DNA of 64,000 nt from Clostridium cellulovorans 743B. GTDB taxonomy: Bacteria > Bacillota > Clostridia > Clostridiales > Clostridiaceae. A program made the position numbers and the translations under genes. The notes under the pieces were generated by a model. That model had not been told where the DNA came from and did not search any database. It saw only the letters and a program-made list of their open reading frames with translations. Shown here piece by piece: positions 28,136 to 37,068 of the stretch. The DNA lies in NCBI RefSeq assembly GCF_000145275.1, contig NC_014393.1:3100001-3164000 (forward strand), in the 5' to 3' direction. Position 1 is the stretch's first letter. Each line of letters begins with the position of its first letter.

Positions 28136-30985
28136 TCAACATAATATCTTTTTCATTTCTGTGAAGAGCCTTAAGCAATCATTCGTCTGATGTTTCTTAG
28201 CTGCTTCTTCGAGCTTTATTGCTAATTCATATATAGAAGTTATTCTTAAAGTTCCAGCTGAACCTTTTAACTCATGACCAAGCTTAGCCAATTTTCTAAA
28301 ATCATTACCATCAATTGCTTTATTAATTCCTTTTAGTAAACCAGGCAAACACGCTATATATTCTTCAAAGATTTCTTTTGCATCCTCTTCTCCAAGTCCT
28401 GTAACTTTAGTAAAACAATGAAGATATTTATCAATAATACTAATATAGCTGATTGAAAATTCTTGTTCTTTTATACTTTCCTCTATAATCTTAAACATTT
28501 TATTAAAATTGATTGGCTTACTGATATAATCATCCATTCCAGCTTCGATACACTTCTCACTGTCACCTTCCATTGCATTAGCAGTCATTGCAACAATCCT
28601 TGTATGCTTCTTATTCCCTTCAAGCTTTCTTATCTTAGCTGTACTTTCATATCCATCCATTGTAGGCATCTGACAATCCATGAAAATAATGTCATAATCT
28701 TTTTTTTCTACAGCTTTTAAAGCTTCACTTCCATCAACTGCCACATCACAAGTGAAATTACGTGATTTAATCATGCTTATAAAAATTTTACGATTTATTT
28801 CATTATCTTCAACTAATAAAATTTTAGGGATTAACCTATTCTTAGTTTCGCTAATAGCATCCTTAATTTCAATTTTCCTATTCTCTTCATCCTCCTTTTG
28901 TAAACCAAAGATTTTACTAATACAATTCAATAAATCTTTTCTCCTTATTGGCTTAAATAAGGAAGATAAAAATCCGTTTTCTTGTGCAACATTAGATTCT
29001 CCCTTTTGACTTAAGTTTATTAAAAGTATGAGTTTAATTTCCTTAGCAAAAGGTATAGTCTTTATTGTCGTTGCAAGCTCATAACCAGTCATATCTGACA
29101 TTTGATAATCTATAATGGCTATATCTATTCTATTTTCTGTATTAGCATTTGAAATAATTATATTAATGGCATTTCCTGCATTCTTAGCTTCAAATATATT
29201 AACTCCAGTTCCTTGAAAATTTGATTTAATGATATTTATATTATTCTCATTGCCATCGACAATTATAATATTTTTACCTTTCAGTTTGTCAAATAGGCAT
29301 CTTTGTTCTGATGCTCTTTTGGCAATCTTTAAATTTACATTGAATTTAAAGGTTGACCCCTCACCCAATTTACTTTCAACTCTGATATCCCCACCCATCA
29401 TTTTAATCAACTCATAGGATATAGGAAGACCTAAACCAGTTCCTCCATATTTCCTAGTTGTAGACGCATCTGCTTGATTAAAAGCTTCAAACACTTTAGG
29501 GATATCTTCTGTAGCAATTCCAATTCCAGTGTCTTCTACTTCAAAATTAACTAAAGCTATTTCATGATCTTTTTCAAGATAATCCATTGAAATAGAGACA
29601 TAACCCTTTTCCGTGAATTTCACTGCATTATATATAAGATTATTTAATATTTGTCTTAACCTTGATGGGTCACCAATAACCTCCTCTGGGACATCTTCTT
29701 TAATCCTCACATAAAGTTCAAGGCCTTTTTCTGCTGCTTTAGGTGCAAGAAGCGAAACAGTATCCTCTATAGCATCCCTTAAATTAAAGCTTATATTTTC
29801 CATAATCAATTTTCTAGCTTCGATTTTTGATAAATCCAAAATATCATTAATAATATGTAGCAATACTTCTGATGCAGATTTTGCTTCACGTATAAACTCC
29901 TTTTGTTCCGATGATAAATTAGTCAATTCTAAAAGTTCAAGAAATCCAAATATACCATTCATAGGAGTCCTTATTTCACGAGACATATTTGCCAAAAATT
30001 TACTTTTTGCAATATTTGCTGCCTCTGCTTCCTCCTTTGCTTTATACAATTGAGCTTCAGCACTTCTCTGCTTTGTTATATCTACTGCTGTACAAATGAT
30101 GTATTTTATGTTTCCAATAGTATCTCTTTGAGGAATCCCTTTAACATTAAGTAGCCTTTTTTCCCCCTTATAATTATTTATTTCAAGTTCCTTTTCTGCT
30201 AGTTCGTTCTTTTCAAACAAATCCCAACTTAGCTGAGACAAGGCATTAGCAGTATCTATATCAAATACATCATAAAAATCTTGATATTCTAACTCAACTT
30301 TATTTTTTCCAAAGAATTTTGCATGAGTTTCGTTAACTGTAGCATAAGAGGTGACATTGCTTAAAGCCCAAATTTGTGATTGAGCATTATCAAGTAAGAT
30401 TGCTTGCCCATCAAGTATTGACTCATACGCTTTTTCTCTTATAAGCCTTTCCTTCAGATATGAAAAAGCTCTTGATATATATTTAAGGGTTTTAATTCTT
30501 TCTGCTTCCCATGTTATAGGTTTAGTCAGGCTTTCATAACCAATGAATCCAATAATTTTCTTTTGACTTTTTAACGGAATCATAAGGAAAGCTTTTATTC
30601 CTTCTTTATTAAAAACTTCCGCTTCAAACATCGCTTCTTCCGGAAGTTCTTTCATATTGCTTATTGCAATATAATCATTATTCCTAATACCTCGAACTAA
30701 CCATGGAAGAGCATAAACTACTTCTTCTTCAACTATCTTTCTTTTAGGTTTTATATTTTCTTTACTCCACTGAGATTCAAGTTTCATAGAAGACATGTCT
30801 TTTGAAAAGTAATATATATAAATTCTATCTAAATCAAAAAATAAACCAATTTCATTCAATGCTATTATCAACTCTGCATGGTAATTAACACTATCTACGT
30901 CTAAAAAATTTTGAAAGGTATTATTTATTAATTTTAGACACTCACTGAAATAACTATCATTTGCATATATTTCTCTATTACTCAT
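28136..30985 (-). CDS. hybrid histidine kinase (GAF-PAS-HisKA-HATPase-REC-REC-Hpt) lacking the H-box histidine
   Basis: The 949-residue cytoplasmic protein shows GAF (about 10-180), PAS (about 190-310), a HisKA dimerisation helix, an ATPase domain (N box LNNLIYNAVKF, G1 DTGIGIA, G2 TGLGLPIS), two receiver domains and a C-terminal Hpt domain (LGHELKGSAGTL). In the H-box, normally NMSHEIRTPMNG, the histidine is replaced: codon CGT at 29978-29980 gives Arg336. All ATP-binding motifs, the acceptor Asp of both receivers and the Hpt His look intact. The first receiver lacks the usual Thr/Ser switch. GGGGAG supports ATG 30985 over an upstream TTG at 31000. It follows the HD-GYP gene in one operon. 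Confidence 0.93.
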   Translation of the reverse strand: MSNREIYANDSYFSECLKLINNTFQNFLDVDSVNYHAELIIALNEIGLFFDLDRIYIYYFSKDMSSMKLESQWSKENIKPKRKIVEEEVVYALPWLVRGIRNNDYIAISNMKELPEEAMFEAEVFNKEGIKAFLMIPLKSQKKIIGFIGYESLTKPITWEAERIKTLKYISRAFSYLKERLIREKAYESILDGQAILLDNAQSQIWALSNVTSYATVNETHAKFFGKNKVELEYQDFYDVFDIDTANALSQLSWDLFEKNELAEKELEINNYKGEKRLLNVKGIPQRDTIGNIKYIICTAVDITKQRSAEAQLYKAKEEAEAANIAKSKFLANMSREIRTPMNGIFGFLELLELTNLSSEQKEFIREAKSASEVLLHIINDILDLSKIEARKLIMENISFNLRDAIEDTVSLLAPKAAEKGLELYVRIKEDVPEEVIGDPSRLRQILNNLIYNAVKFTEKGYVSISMDYLEKDHEIALVNFEVEDTGIGIATEDIPKVFEAFNQADASTTRKYGGTGLGLPISYELIKMMGGDIRVESKLGEGSTFKFNVNLKIAKRASEQRCLFDKLKGKNIIIVDGNENNINIIKSNFQGTGVNIFEAKNAGNAINIIISNANTENRIDIAIIDYQMSDMTGYELATTIKTIPFAKEIKLILLINLSQKGESNVAQENGFLSSLFKPIRRKDLLNCISKIFGLQKEDEENRKIEIKDAISETKNRLIPKILLVEDNEINRKIFISMIKSRNFTCDVAVDGSEALKAVEKKDYDIIFMDCQMPTMDGYESTAKIRKLEGNKKHTRIVAMTANAMEGDSEKCIEAGMDDYISKPINFNKMFKIIEESIKEQEFSISYISIIDKYLHCFTKVTGLGEEDAKEIFEEYIACLPGLLKGINKAIDGNDFRKLAKLGHELKGSAGTLRITSIYELAIKLEEAAKKHQTNDCLRLFTEMKKILC

Positions 30986-31002
30986 AAAATTTCTCCCCAA
31001 AA

Positions 31003-32073
31003 TTAAATTTCACAGGTTTTTATAATAAAGAGAGTTAATTCTGTTAATAAATCTATTTCATATGGTATTGAAAGAGTATTTCCATCTTTATCAAATATGA
31101 CTCTTACGACTGGTCGTAGCGGCATTGATCTATTTTGTTTTATCACTAATCCCTTTTCATTTGAACTCAATATTACTCCACTTCCTGTTGGGAAAGCAGC
31201 TATATTCATTGTAAATTTTCTTACTACCTTTTCATCAAAATAAACGTTACTCATGCCCACAAGATATTCAGTAACTTCATAAACAGTTTTACCTTCACTT
31301 TCATTCCTGCCGCTTATTAAGTTATCAAAGGTATTGCATATAGACACTATTTTTGCAATTTGATTTATCTCTTCAGCCTTTAACTTTAATGGATATCCAC
31401 TACCATTACATCTTTCATGATGCATTAATACAGCTATCTTAACATGTGCATTCCAAATATGTTGTTCTGCTAAAAAATCATATCCAACCTTAGGATGCAT
31501 CATTTCAATATATTTATCTAATTCCTCATCACTTTTAAACTGCGATAAAATTTTTTTATCGTTTAAAATTTTTATTTTACCAATATCATGGAGAATTGCC
31601 CCTGTAGCTATATCCCTAAGTATTCCCATATTATATCCCATATGAGTTCCTATTATCGTAGACATAACACAGACATTTACAGAATGAGAGTATATATTTT
31701 TATCATTTGCATTTATTTCTGCTACATTTATTAAAACATTTTTATTTGAAAGCACATCCTCAATCACCGAAGTCACTGACTTCATAATACTACTATTGAT
31801 AGTTTTTCCTTCTCGATAATATTTCCCAATCATTTCTTTAATAGCATGCTTACACATTTGCCTTGTCTTATTGGAGATACTCTCTTCTATAAGCACATCT
31901 TTTGATATCTCATCCTCTATATATACCGATTGTATTCCCAGTTCTTTTATCCTTTTAACATAATACTCATTTAGTTTTACTCCACCACCAAGTAAAACCC
32001 TACCTGCTTCATCAAAAATCTTCTTTCCAAGTATTTCATCCCCTTTTAAATTGGAGACATTAACCATCCTCAT
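31003..32073 (-). CDS. HD-GYP domain c-di-GMP phosphodiesterase
   Basis: The 356-residue protein has an N-terminal regulatory domain (about 1-100) and an HD-GYP domain (about 125-310). The metal motif LHDIGKIKI and the signature HHERCNGSGYP are present, so it should hydrolyse cyclic di-GMP. That would favour motility over attachment in clostridia. GGAGG precedes ATG 32073. It is the first gene of an operon with the hybrid kinase 17 bases downstream. A decayed fragment of a closely related gene lies at 25652-25770. Confidence 0.9.
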   Translation of the reverse strand: MRMVNVSNLKGDEILGKKIFDEAGRVLLGGGVKLNEYYVKRIKELGIQSVYIEDEISKDVLIEESISNKTRQMCKHAIKEMIGKYYREGKTINSSIMKSVTSVIEDVLSNKNVLINVAEINANDKNIYSHSVNVCVMSTIIGTHMGYNMGILRDIATGAILHDIGKIKILNDKKILSQFKSDEELDKYIEMMHPKVGYDFLAEQHIWNAHVKIAVLMHHERCNGSGYPLKLKAEEINQIAKIVSICNTFDNLISGRNESEGKTVYEVTEYLVGMSNVYFDEKVVRKFTMNIAAFPTGSGVILSSNEKGLVIKQNRSMPLRPVVRVIFDKDGNTLSIPYEIDLLTELTLFIIKTCEI

Positions 32074-32566
32074 ATAAAATCCTCCAAATTAATCGTCCAT
32101 TTGTAATCGATGTAAAAACTCCATTTATATACCTCTTACTGTTAAAAACACCCAAAATCACTACAGAGCCAAATATCTTAATATATATGTTCAGATAAAT
32201 AAACTACGCTTTTAAAGTTACAGTATATTAATTGATGTAGGAACCTTCTTAAAACTCATATACTTATAGAATTCCTAAATATCATCTTTATTTATTCACT
32301 AAGTTAATGTTTTTAACAAAATGTTGAAGTAATCAATAAATTTCTTTTTGAAATAATCTACGAAAACAAAATACAATAATAAGTATATTTCCCAATTTTT
32401 ATACATTATTGCCGAATTAAAGATAAAACTACACAATTGATAATTTATTCTATGGAATAATTGTTGATTTATGATATCATGATCTAAAGAATACTATGAA
32501 TTATATATTTTTATAATTTAGACTTGTGATAAAGACAAAACTAGCTATTATGAACGGAGGATTTAC
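32074..32566. other. divergent intergenic region
   Basis: About 490 AT-rich bases between the HD-GYP gene and the NuoE-like gene must hold promoters for both directions. I see no gene. A short palindrome ATGATATCAT near 32471 may be an operator but could be chance. Confidence 0.4.
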
Positions 32567-33040
32567 GTGAACAAAACATTTGATTTTAACTTTATTGACG
32601 GTATTATTGATGGTCTCGGATGCAAAGAAAGCTCAATTGTCCATCTCTTACAAAGTATACAAAACCACTATGGTTTTCTACCTAAAGAAGTTTTTTCATA
32701 TCTCTCGCAGAAACTTGATATAAGTGAAGCAAGAATCTATAGTGTAGCCACCTTCTATAAGAATTTTTCCCTAGACCCCAAGGGGAAATATATTATAAAG
32801 GTTTGTGATGGCACTGCTTGTCATGTTAAAAAGTCCATTCCTGTTTTAGACAGACTACGTAAGGAATTAAATCTGTCAGAAGTAAAACTTACAACAGATG
32901 ACCTATTATTTACCGTAGAAACAGTACATTGCCTTGGTGCATGTGGCCGAGCTCCCGTATTAATGGTTAATAATAAAGTATATCCTTCTATGACACCGGA
33001 TAAAGCTATTGAACTTGTAAAAAATTTAAGCGTGGAATAA
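32567..33040 (+). CDS. NuoE/HoxE-like [2Fe-2S] thioredoxin-fold subunit
   Basis: The 157-residue protein matches the 24-kDa subunit family of NADH dehydrogenases and NAD-linked hydrogenases. A helical N-terminus (VHLLQSIQNHYGFLP) is followed by a thioredoxin-like domain with the four iron-sulfur cysteines CDGTAC and CLGAC. Start is GTG 32567 with GGAGG seven bases upstream. It should pair with the NuoF-like flavoprotein encoded at 37069-38910, yet it sits on the opposite strand at the far end of the CO dehydrogenase gene set and converges on cooC. Confidence 0.9.
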   Translation: MNKTFDFNFIDGIIDGLGCKESSIVHLLQSIQNHYGFLPKEVFSYLSQKLDISEARIYSVATFYKNFSLDPKGKYIIKVCDGTACHVKKSIPVLDRLRKELNLSEVKLTTDDLLFTVETVHCLGACGRAPVLMVNNKVYPSMTPDKAIELVKNLSVE

Positions 33041-33054
33041 AAATCCCACGCTTA
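33026..33054. terminator. convergent terminator between the NuoE-like gene and cooC
   Basis: TTAAGCGTGG and CCACGCTTAA form a stem around AATAAAAAT, overlapping the NuoE-like gene's stop codon. Confidence 0.7.
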
Positions 33055-33056
33055 AA

Positions 33057-33812
33057 CTATAATTTCTTTTTCAATTCTGACATTATATTTGTAAATTCCT
33101 CATCTTCGTCAAATACAGAAGTCCCTTTAAGGTCTGCATCTCTGACACTAGTACTATATGGAATAGTATAGATAATAGGAATACTTAATTTATCTTCAAT
33201 AATTTTTTTCTCTATCTCATCCTTTACTTTATTCAAAATTGCCACATTATTCTTTATTCCTATATCCTTAGATAACTTATTTATTCTTTCTGCAGTTTCA
33301 ACAGAACGTAGATTTGGTTCTACAACAGTTATAAGCACATCTATATTTTCTGTAGTCCCTCTTCCTAGATGCTCAATTCCAGCTTCCATATCCATTATTA
33401 AGGTATACTCCGATTCGTTTATGTAGTGTTTCAATATTTTTTTAACAAGCGTATTCTCAGCGCAGAAACATCCACTACCTCCTTGTTTAATTGATCCAGC
33501 TACTAAAAGCTTCACACCATCATTACACTGAACCCCAAATCTATCTAAAATATCATCTACGGTAAAGTTCAATTTAAACATTTGACCTTCTCCACTGCTT
33601 GGCTTTATACCCATCTTTTCTTCGATTAACTCTTCTATTTCAGACAATGGTTTCACATCACCTTGACCTCCACCAAGAGTAGTTATTAAATTTGGAGAGG
33701 AGTCTGTATCTAAAGCAATAACCTTTTCTCCTTCCCTAGAAAAAATTCTAGCGATACCTGCAGAAATAGTTGTCTTACCTACTCCACCTTTTCCCGAAAT
33801 AGCTATTTTCAT
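33057..33812 (-). CDS. cooC: CooC-type nickel-insertion ATPase for CO dehydrogenase
   Basis: The 251-residue MinD/ParA-type ATPase has the deviant P-loop GKGGVGKTT (residues 7-15) and the CooC nickel-binding pair C115-x-C117 in GCFCAENTL. CooC proteins dimerise and deliver nickel to the C-cluster of CO dehydrogenase. Its ATG overlaps the stop of the upstream iron-sulfur gene by four bases, so the two are translationally coupled. It is the last gene of the CO dehydrogenase operon. Confidence 0.93.
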   Translation of the reverse strand: MKIAISGKGGVGKTTISAGIARIFSREGEKVIALDTDSSPNLITTLGGGQGDVKPLSEIEELIEEKMGIKPSSGEGQMFKLNFTVDDILDRFGVQCNDGVKLLVAGSIKQGGSGCFCAENTLVKKILKHYINESEYTLIMDMEAGIEHLGRGTTENIDVLITVVEPNLRSVETAERINKLSKDIGIKNNVAILNKVKDEIEKKIIEDKLSIPIIYTIPYSTSVRDADLKGTSVFDEDEEFTNIMSELKKKL

Positions 33813-34555
33813 ATTTTTACCCTCCTAAACTTCAACATAGCTTCATTTTTCTTACATTCTTCACATAAATCAAAATCTGTTTTATTAGAATAATCCTTTT
33901 GTAATTTCTCTATAATCTTCTTAGTACTAAAGAATTTTCCACATTCCTTACACTTTTTTAACTCAATTGATGTATTAAAATATTCAATATATCTAGTGGA
34001 GTCTTCATCTTTAACTTTTATAGTTCCAATAGGACAAATTTCAGCACAAGCCCCACACCCAATACAAACCTCTGAATCAATAAAAAAAGGTGTACCTACT
34101 CTAGTTTTATAGCCTCTTCCTATAAAACTTATGGCTTCAATTCCCATCTTTTCCTTACATACTCGAATACACTTACCACAATATAAGAGACACTGATAAT
34201 TATCACTTTCAAATCTACTTTTTGTAACTCCTATTTTCTGAAATTTCTCTTTTAATTCTTTTGAATCTGGAATTCTTGCAAGTAACAGCTCAGCAATTAA
34301 TTTTCTTTTTTCTACTATCTCTTCAGTTGACGTAGTAATTATCATACCATCTTCCAAATATCTAGTACAAGCAGTATCTAGCTTTTTACGTCCATTCTTT
34401 TCAACCTCCACAATACATAATCTACAACCACCATATGCTTCTAGCCCATGATGATGACATAAGGTTGGAATCTCAATATTCAATTTAACTGCTAATGCTA
34501 AAATAGTTTCCTTTTTTTCCACTATAACTTCTCGTCTATCAATAGTTACTTTCAT
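33809..34555 (-). CDS. HoxU/NuoG-N-like iron-sulfur electron-transfer subunit
   Basis: The 248-residue protein corresponds to the N-terminal iron-sulfur part of NuoG or to HoxU. It has a [2Fe-2S] plant-type domain (CHHHGLEAYGGCRLC, later C), a NuoG-type cluster region (CLLYCGKCIRVC), one classic [4Fe-4S] motif (CIGCGACAEICPIG) and a C-terminal zinc-ribbon-like piece (CKECGKFF, CEECKKNEA). Full NuoG or HydA would be two to three times longer, and no hydrogenase domain is present. It would bridge the flavoprotein and the CooF ferredoxin. AGGAGTG precedes ATG 34555. Confidence 0.88.
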   Translation of the reverse strand: MKVTIDRREVIVEKKETILALAVKLNIEIPTLCHHHGLEAYGGCRLCIVEVEKNGRKKLDTACTRYLEDGMIITTSTEEIVEKRKLIAELLLARIPDSKELKEKFQKIGVTKSRFESDNYQCLLYCGKCIRVCKEKMGIEAISFIGRGYKTRVGTPFFIDSEVCIGCGACAEICPIGTIKVKDEDSTRYIEYFNTSIELKKCKECGKFFSTKKIIEKLQKDYSNKTDFDLCEECKKNEAMLKFRRVKI

Positions 34556-34601
34556 TCTATCACTCCTGATTCATCTATAGCTCTACTAGCAATTATGTTA
34601 C

Positions 34602-35117
34602 TTAACCTTGCTGCAAAACACTTAAAAATCTTTCAGTTGCAGCTTCTTTTTTCTTATTAGCTAGTTCTTCTAAAGTGATCAATTTTAAAGCCTTTGTAGG
34701 ACATCCCCCCACACAAGCGGGCTCCTTCTCCTCTTGTAACCTATCTATACAAAAGTCACACTTAATTATAACGATGTCTGATTTACTTTTCTTTAATATT
34801 CCAAATGGGCAAACTTGAACACATAGTTTACATCCTACACATTTACTGTTTTCTATTAAAATTGGTCCTTCATAATCTTTTCTACCTATAGCACCTGTAG
34901 GACAAATATTTTCACAAGGAGCATCATCACAATGTCTGCATTGCCAAGGGATATTAACTCCGTTTACAAATTCTACACTCATCCTATACTCAGGTAGAGG
35001 GATCTCCTGAACAGCTACAAATAAATCCTTTGAATTAGAATGTTCAATAGCACATTCTAGCTGACAAGTACGACATCCTAAGCACTTATCTAGGGAAATG
35101 TCTATGACTTTTTTCAT
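34602..35117 (-). CDS. cooF: CooF-like ferredoxin with four [4Fe-4S] clusters
   Basis: The 171-residue protein has four cysteine clusters of the HycB/CooF type: CLGCRTCQLEC, CRHCDDAPCENIC, CVGCKLCVQVC and CDFCIDRL with a later CVGGC. CooF takes electrons from the CO dehydrogenase B/D clusters and passes them to a partner enzyme. It starts two bases after the cooS stop, with the ribosome site inside the end of cooS, so the two should be made together. Confidence 0.92.
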   Translation of the reverse strand: MKKVIDISLDKCLGCRTCQLECAIEHSNSKDLFVAVQEIPLPEYRMSVEFVNGVNIPWQCRHCDDAPCENICPTGAIGRKDYEGPILIENSKCVGCKLCVQVCPFGILKKSKSDIVIIKCDFCIDRLQEEKEPACVGGCPTKALKLITLEELANKKKEAATERFLSVLQQG

Positions 35118-35119
35118 CT

Positions 35120-36997
35120 TTATCCCCTCTTCCCTAGTAACTGTATTCTTTTATTTTCTATATGTTCAATTATTAGCGCTGCCATTTTCTTAGGGTTACT
35201 TTCAACAACAAACTTACCTCCTGTAACCGCTTCTACACCTTCAGTTAATAACTCTACCACTTCACTGCTTCCTAAAATAGGAGGTACTGTCCCTAGAACA
35301 GTGAACACTCCTGAAGCAACAAAATAAGTGCCTATAGCCACCGCTTTTTCACTCATCCATTCTGGTGCTGCTCCTGCAACAGGTAAATCTGAGGTTTTTA
35401 CCCCTAATGCTTCTGCAATTGCAGCTATTGTAACAAGTATTCTTGTGTTATCCACACAACTTCCCATATGTAAACAAGGTGGAATGCCAAGCTTATCACA
35501 AACAGCTTTAAGCCCAGCTCCAGCTAATTCAGCACCTTCTAACTTAAATAGACCTGCCTTCATAGCTGCAATTGACCAACACCCTGTTCCTACAACTAAA
35601 ATATCATTAGCTACTAACTCTTTAGCCACTTCAACATTGCCCCTATCCTGTTCTACTTTAGGATTATTACAGCCTACAATACCTGCTATTCCTTTAATTT
35701 TACCTTCTTTAATCACATCAATTAGTGGGTTTAAGGAGCCACCTAAGGCTTCTACTATTGCCTCTAAAGAAAAGCCTACAATTCCATCCATCTTTTCTGA
35801 AGGAATTTTAATTTTATCTTTTGTTCTTGCAGGATAATTTTCAATGGCGTTTTTAACAATTTCTCTAGCAATCTCATCTGCCTTTTGTGGCTGAAACTCT
35901 ATATGTTGTGCTCCAGGTATTCTTGCTTTTTCAGAAGTAGTAATCACTTTTGTATGATAACAATCAGCTACGTCTACAAGAGAAGGCATTATACATTGAT
36001 AATCTACGACCATAGCATCTACAACACCAGTAGTTATAGCTAATTCTTGTTGCAGAAAGTTACCAGTTGTTGGTATACCATGCCTCATAGAGATTTCATT
36101 TCCTGTACAGCACATACCAGCTACTATAATCCCTAATGCACCTTTACTTTTAGCTAACTCTATCATTTCCTTATCTTCAGCTGCCTCAACAATCTTTTCA
36201 GATAAAATTGGTACATGCCCATGAGTAATTATGTTTACCTTATCTTCTTCTAACACCCCTAAATTCGCAAAAGTCTTAACAGGTTTAGGAGTACCAAACA
36301 TCACATCTGAAAATTCAGTAGCAATTAAAGATCCGCCCCAACCGTCCCCAAGAGATGTCCTAATTCCTTGTAAGCTCAAGCTAAGGTAATCAGCATCAAC
36401 GCCCATATTTGTTCGGTGCATACTTTCTGTAATTTCTCTATCAATATTCCTTGGAGCTACTTTGATACTTGACCAAATGTTTTTTAAGCTTTTAGGGGCG
36501 TAGGCATCAGCAAATGTAATAATCTTTTCGTCTTGTTTTCCAAAATCCCAAAGAGCTGTTCTTGCAACCTCTTTAGCAATTTCCGTATTTTCACTTTCTA
36601 TATCAATTCCTAACTTATAAGCTATCACTTTTAACTTAGTTTCATCCTTGATCTCGTATCCCTCTAATGCTCCTTCTGCCATCGCTTTAAAGACTAATGC
36701 TACTTCTCTACCATGATCACCATGAGCTGCTGCTCCGGCTGCTATCATTCTAACTAAATTTCTTGAAACTATTGTGCTAGCTGTAGCACCACACACACCT
36801 TTTGAAGTACCTTCCCCAAAAGGATCAATTCTGCATGGTCCCATATTGCAATTCCTACAACATAACCCTAGTTGACCAAAACCACACTGCGGCTGTTGTG
36901 CTTCTAATCTATCCCAAACAGTCTGTACACCATCACAATGTGCTTTTTTAATCATTTCCTCTGTTGTATTATCATATGACTTTTTTTTATCTGCCAT
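35120..36997 (-). CDS. cooS: anaerobic nickel CO dehydrogenase catalytic subunit
   Basis: The 625-residue protein has the usual length for monofunctional CooS. D-cluster ligands Cys38 and Cys46 and B-cluster ligands Cys47, Cys50, Cys55 and Cys69 are present. C-cluster ligands are visible as the His in THGHVPIL and cysteines in MCCTGNE, GIVGCNNP, GTGCWS and MGSCVDNTR. The enzyme interconverts CO and CO2 in the cytoplasm. No acetyl-CoA synthase subunits are encoded nearby, so this is not a Wood-Ljungdahl complex. It sits between a NuoF-like flavoprotein and CooF, which points to NAD(P) as the far electron partner. GGAGAGGGG precedes ATG 36997. Confidence 0.96.
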   Translation of the reverse strand: MADKKKSYDNTTEEMIKKAHCDGVQTVWDRLEAQQPQCGFGQLGLCCRNCNMGPCRIDPFGEGTSKGVCGATASTIVSRNLVRMIAAGAAAHGDHGREVALVFKAMAEGALEGYEIKDETKLKVIAYKLGIDIESENTEIAKEVARTALWDFGKQDEKIITFADAYAPKSLKNIWSSIKVAPRNIDREITESMHRTNMGVDADYLSLSLQGIRTSLGDGWGGSLIATEFSDVMFGTPKPVKTFANLGVLEEDKVNIITHGHVPILSEKIVEAAEDKEMIELAKSKGALGIIVAGMCCTGNEISMRHGIPTTGNFLQQELAITTGVVDAMVVDYQCIMPSLVDVADCYHTKVITTSEKARIPGAQHIEFQPQKADEIAREIVKNAIENYPARTKDKIKIPSEKMDGIVGFSLEAIVEALGGSLNPLIDVIKEGKIKGIAGIVGCNNPKVEQDRGNVEVAKELVANDILVVGTGCWSIAAMKAGLFKLEGAELAGAGLKAVCDKLGIPPCLHMGSCVDNTRILVTIAAIAEALGVKTSDLPVAGAAPEWMSEKAVAIGTYFVASGVFTVLGTVPPILGSSEVVELLTEGVEAVTGGKFVVESNPKKMAALIIEHIENKRIQLLGKRG

Positions 36998-37068
36998 CGT
37001 TATACCCCTCTCCTTTATCTAATTGTTCATGTCAAATATTTCCACACAAAAGTTTAAATTCTCGTCTT

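Noticed and set aside
35328..35837. 169-codon plus-strand frame inside cooS
   Set aside because: It is antisense to well-conserved cooS motifs, has no ribosome site, and its composition mirrors the real gene.
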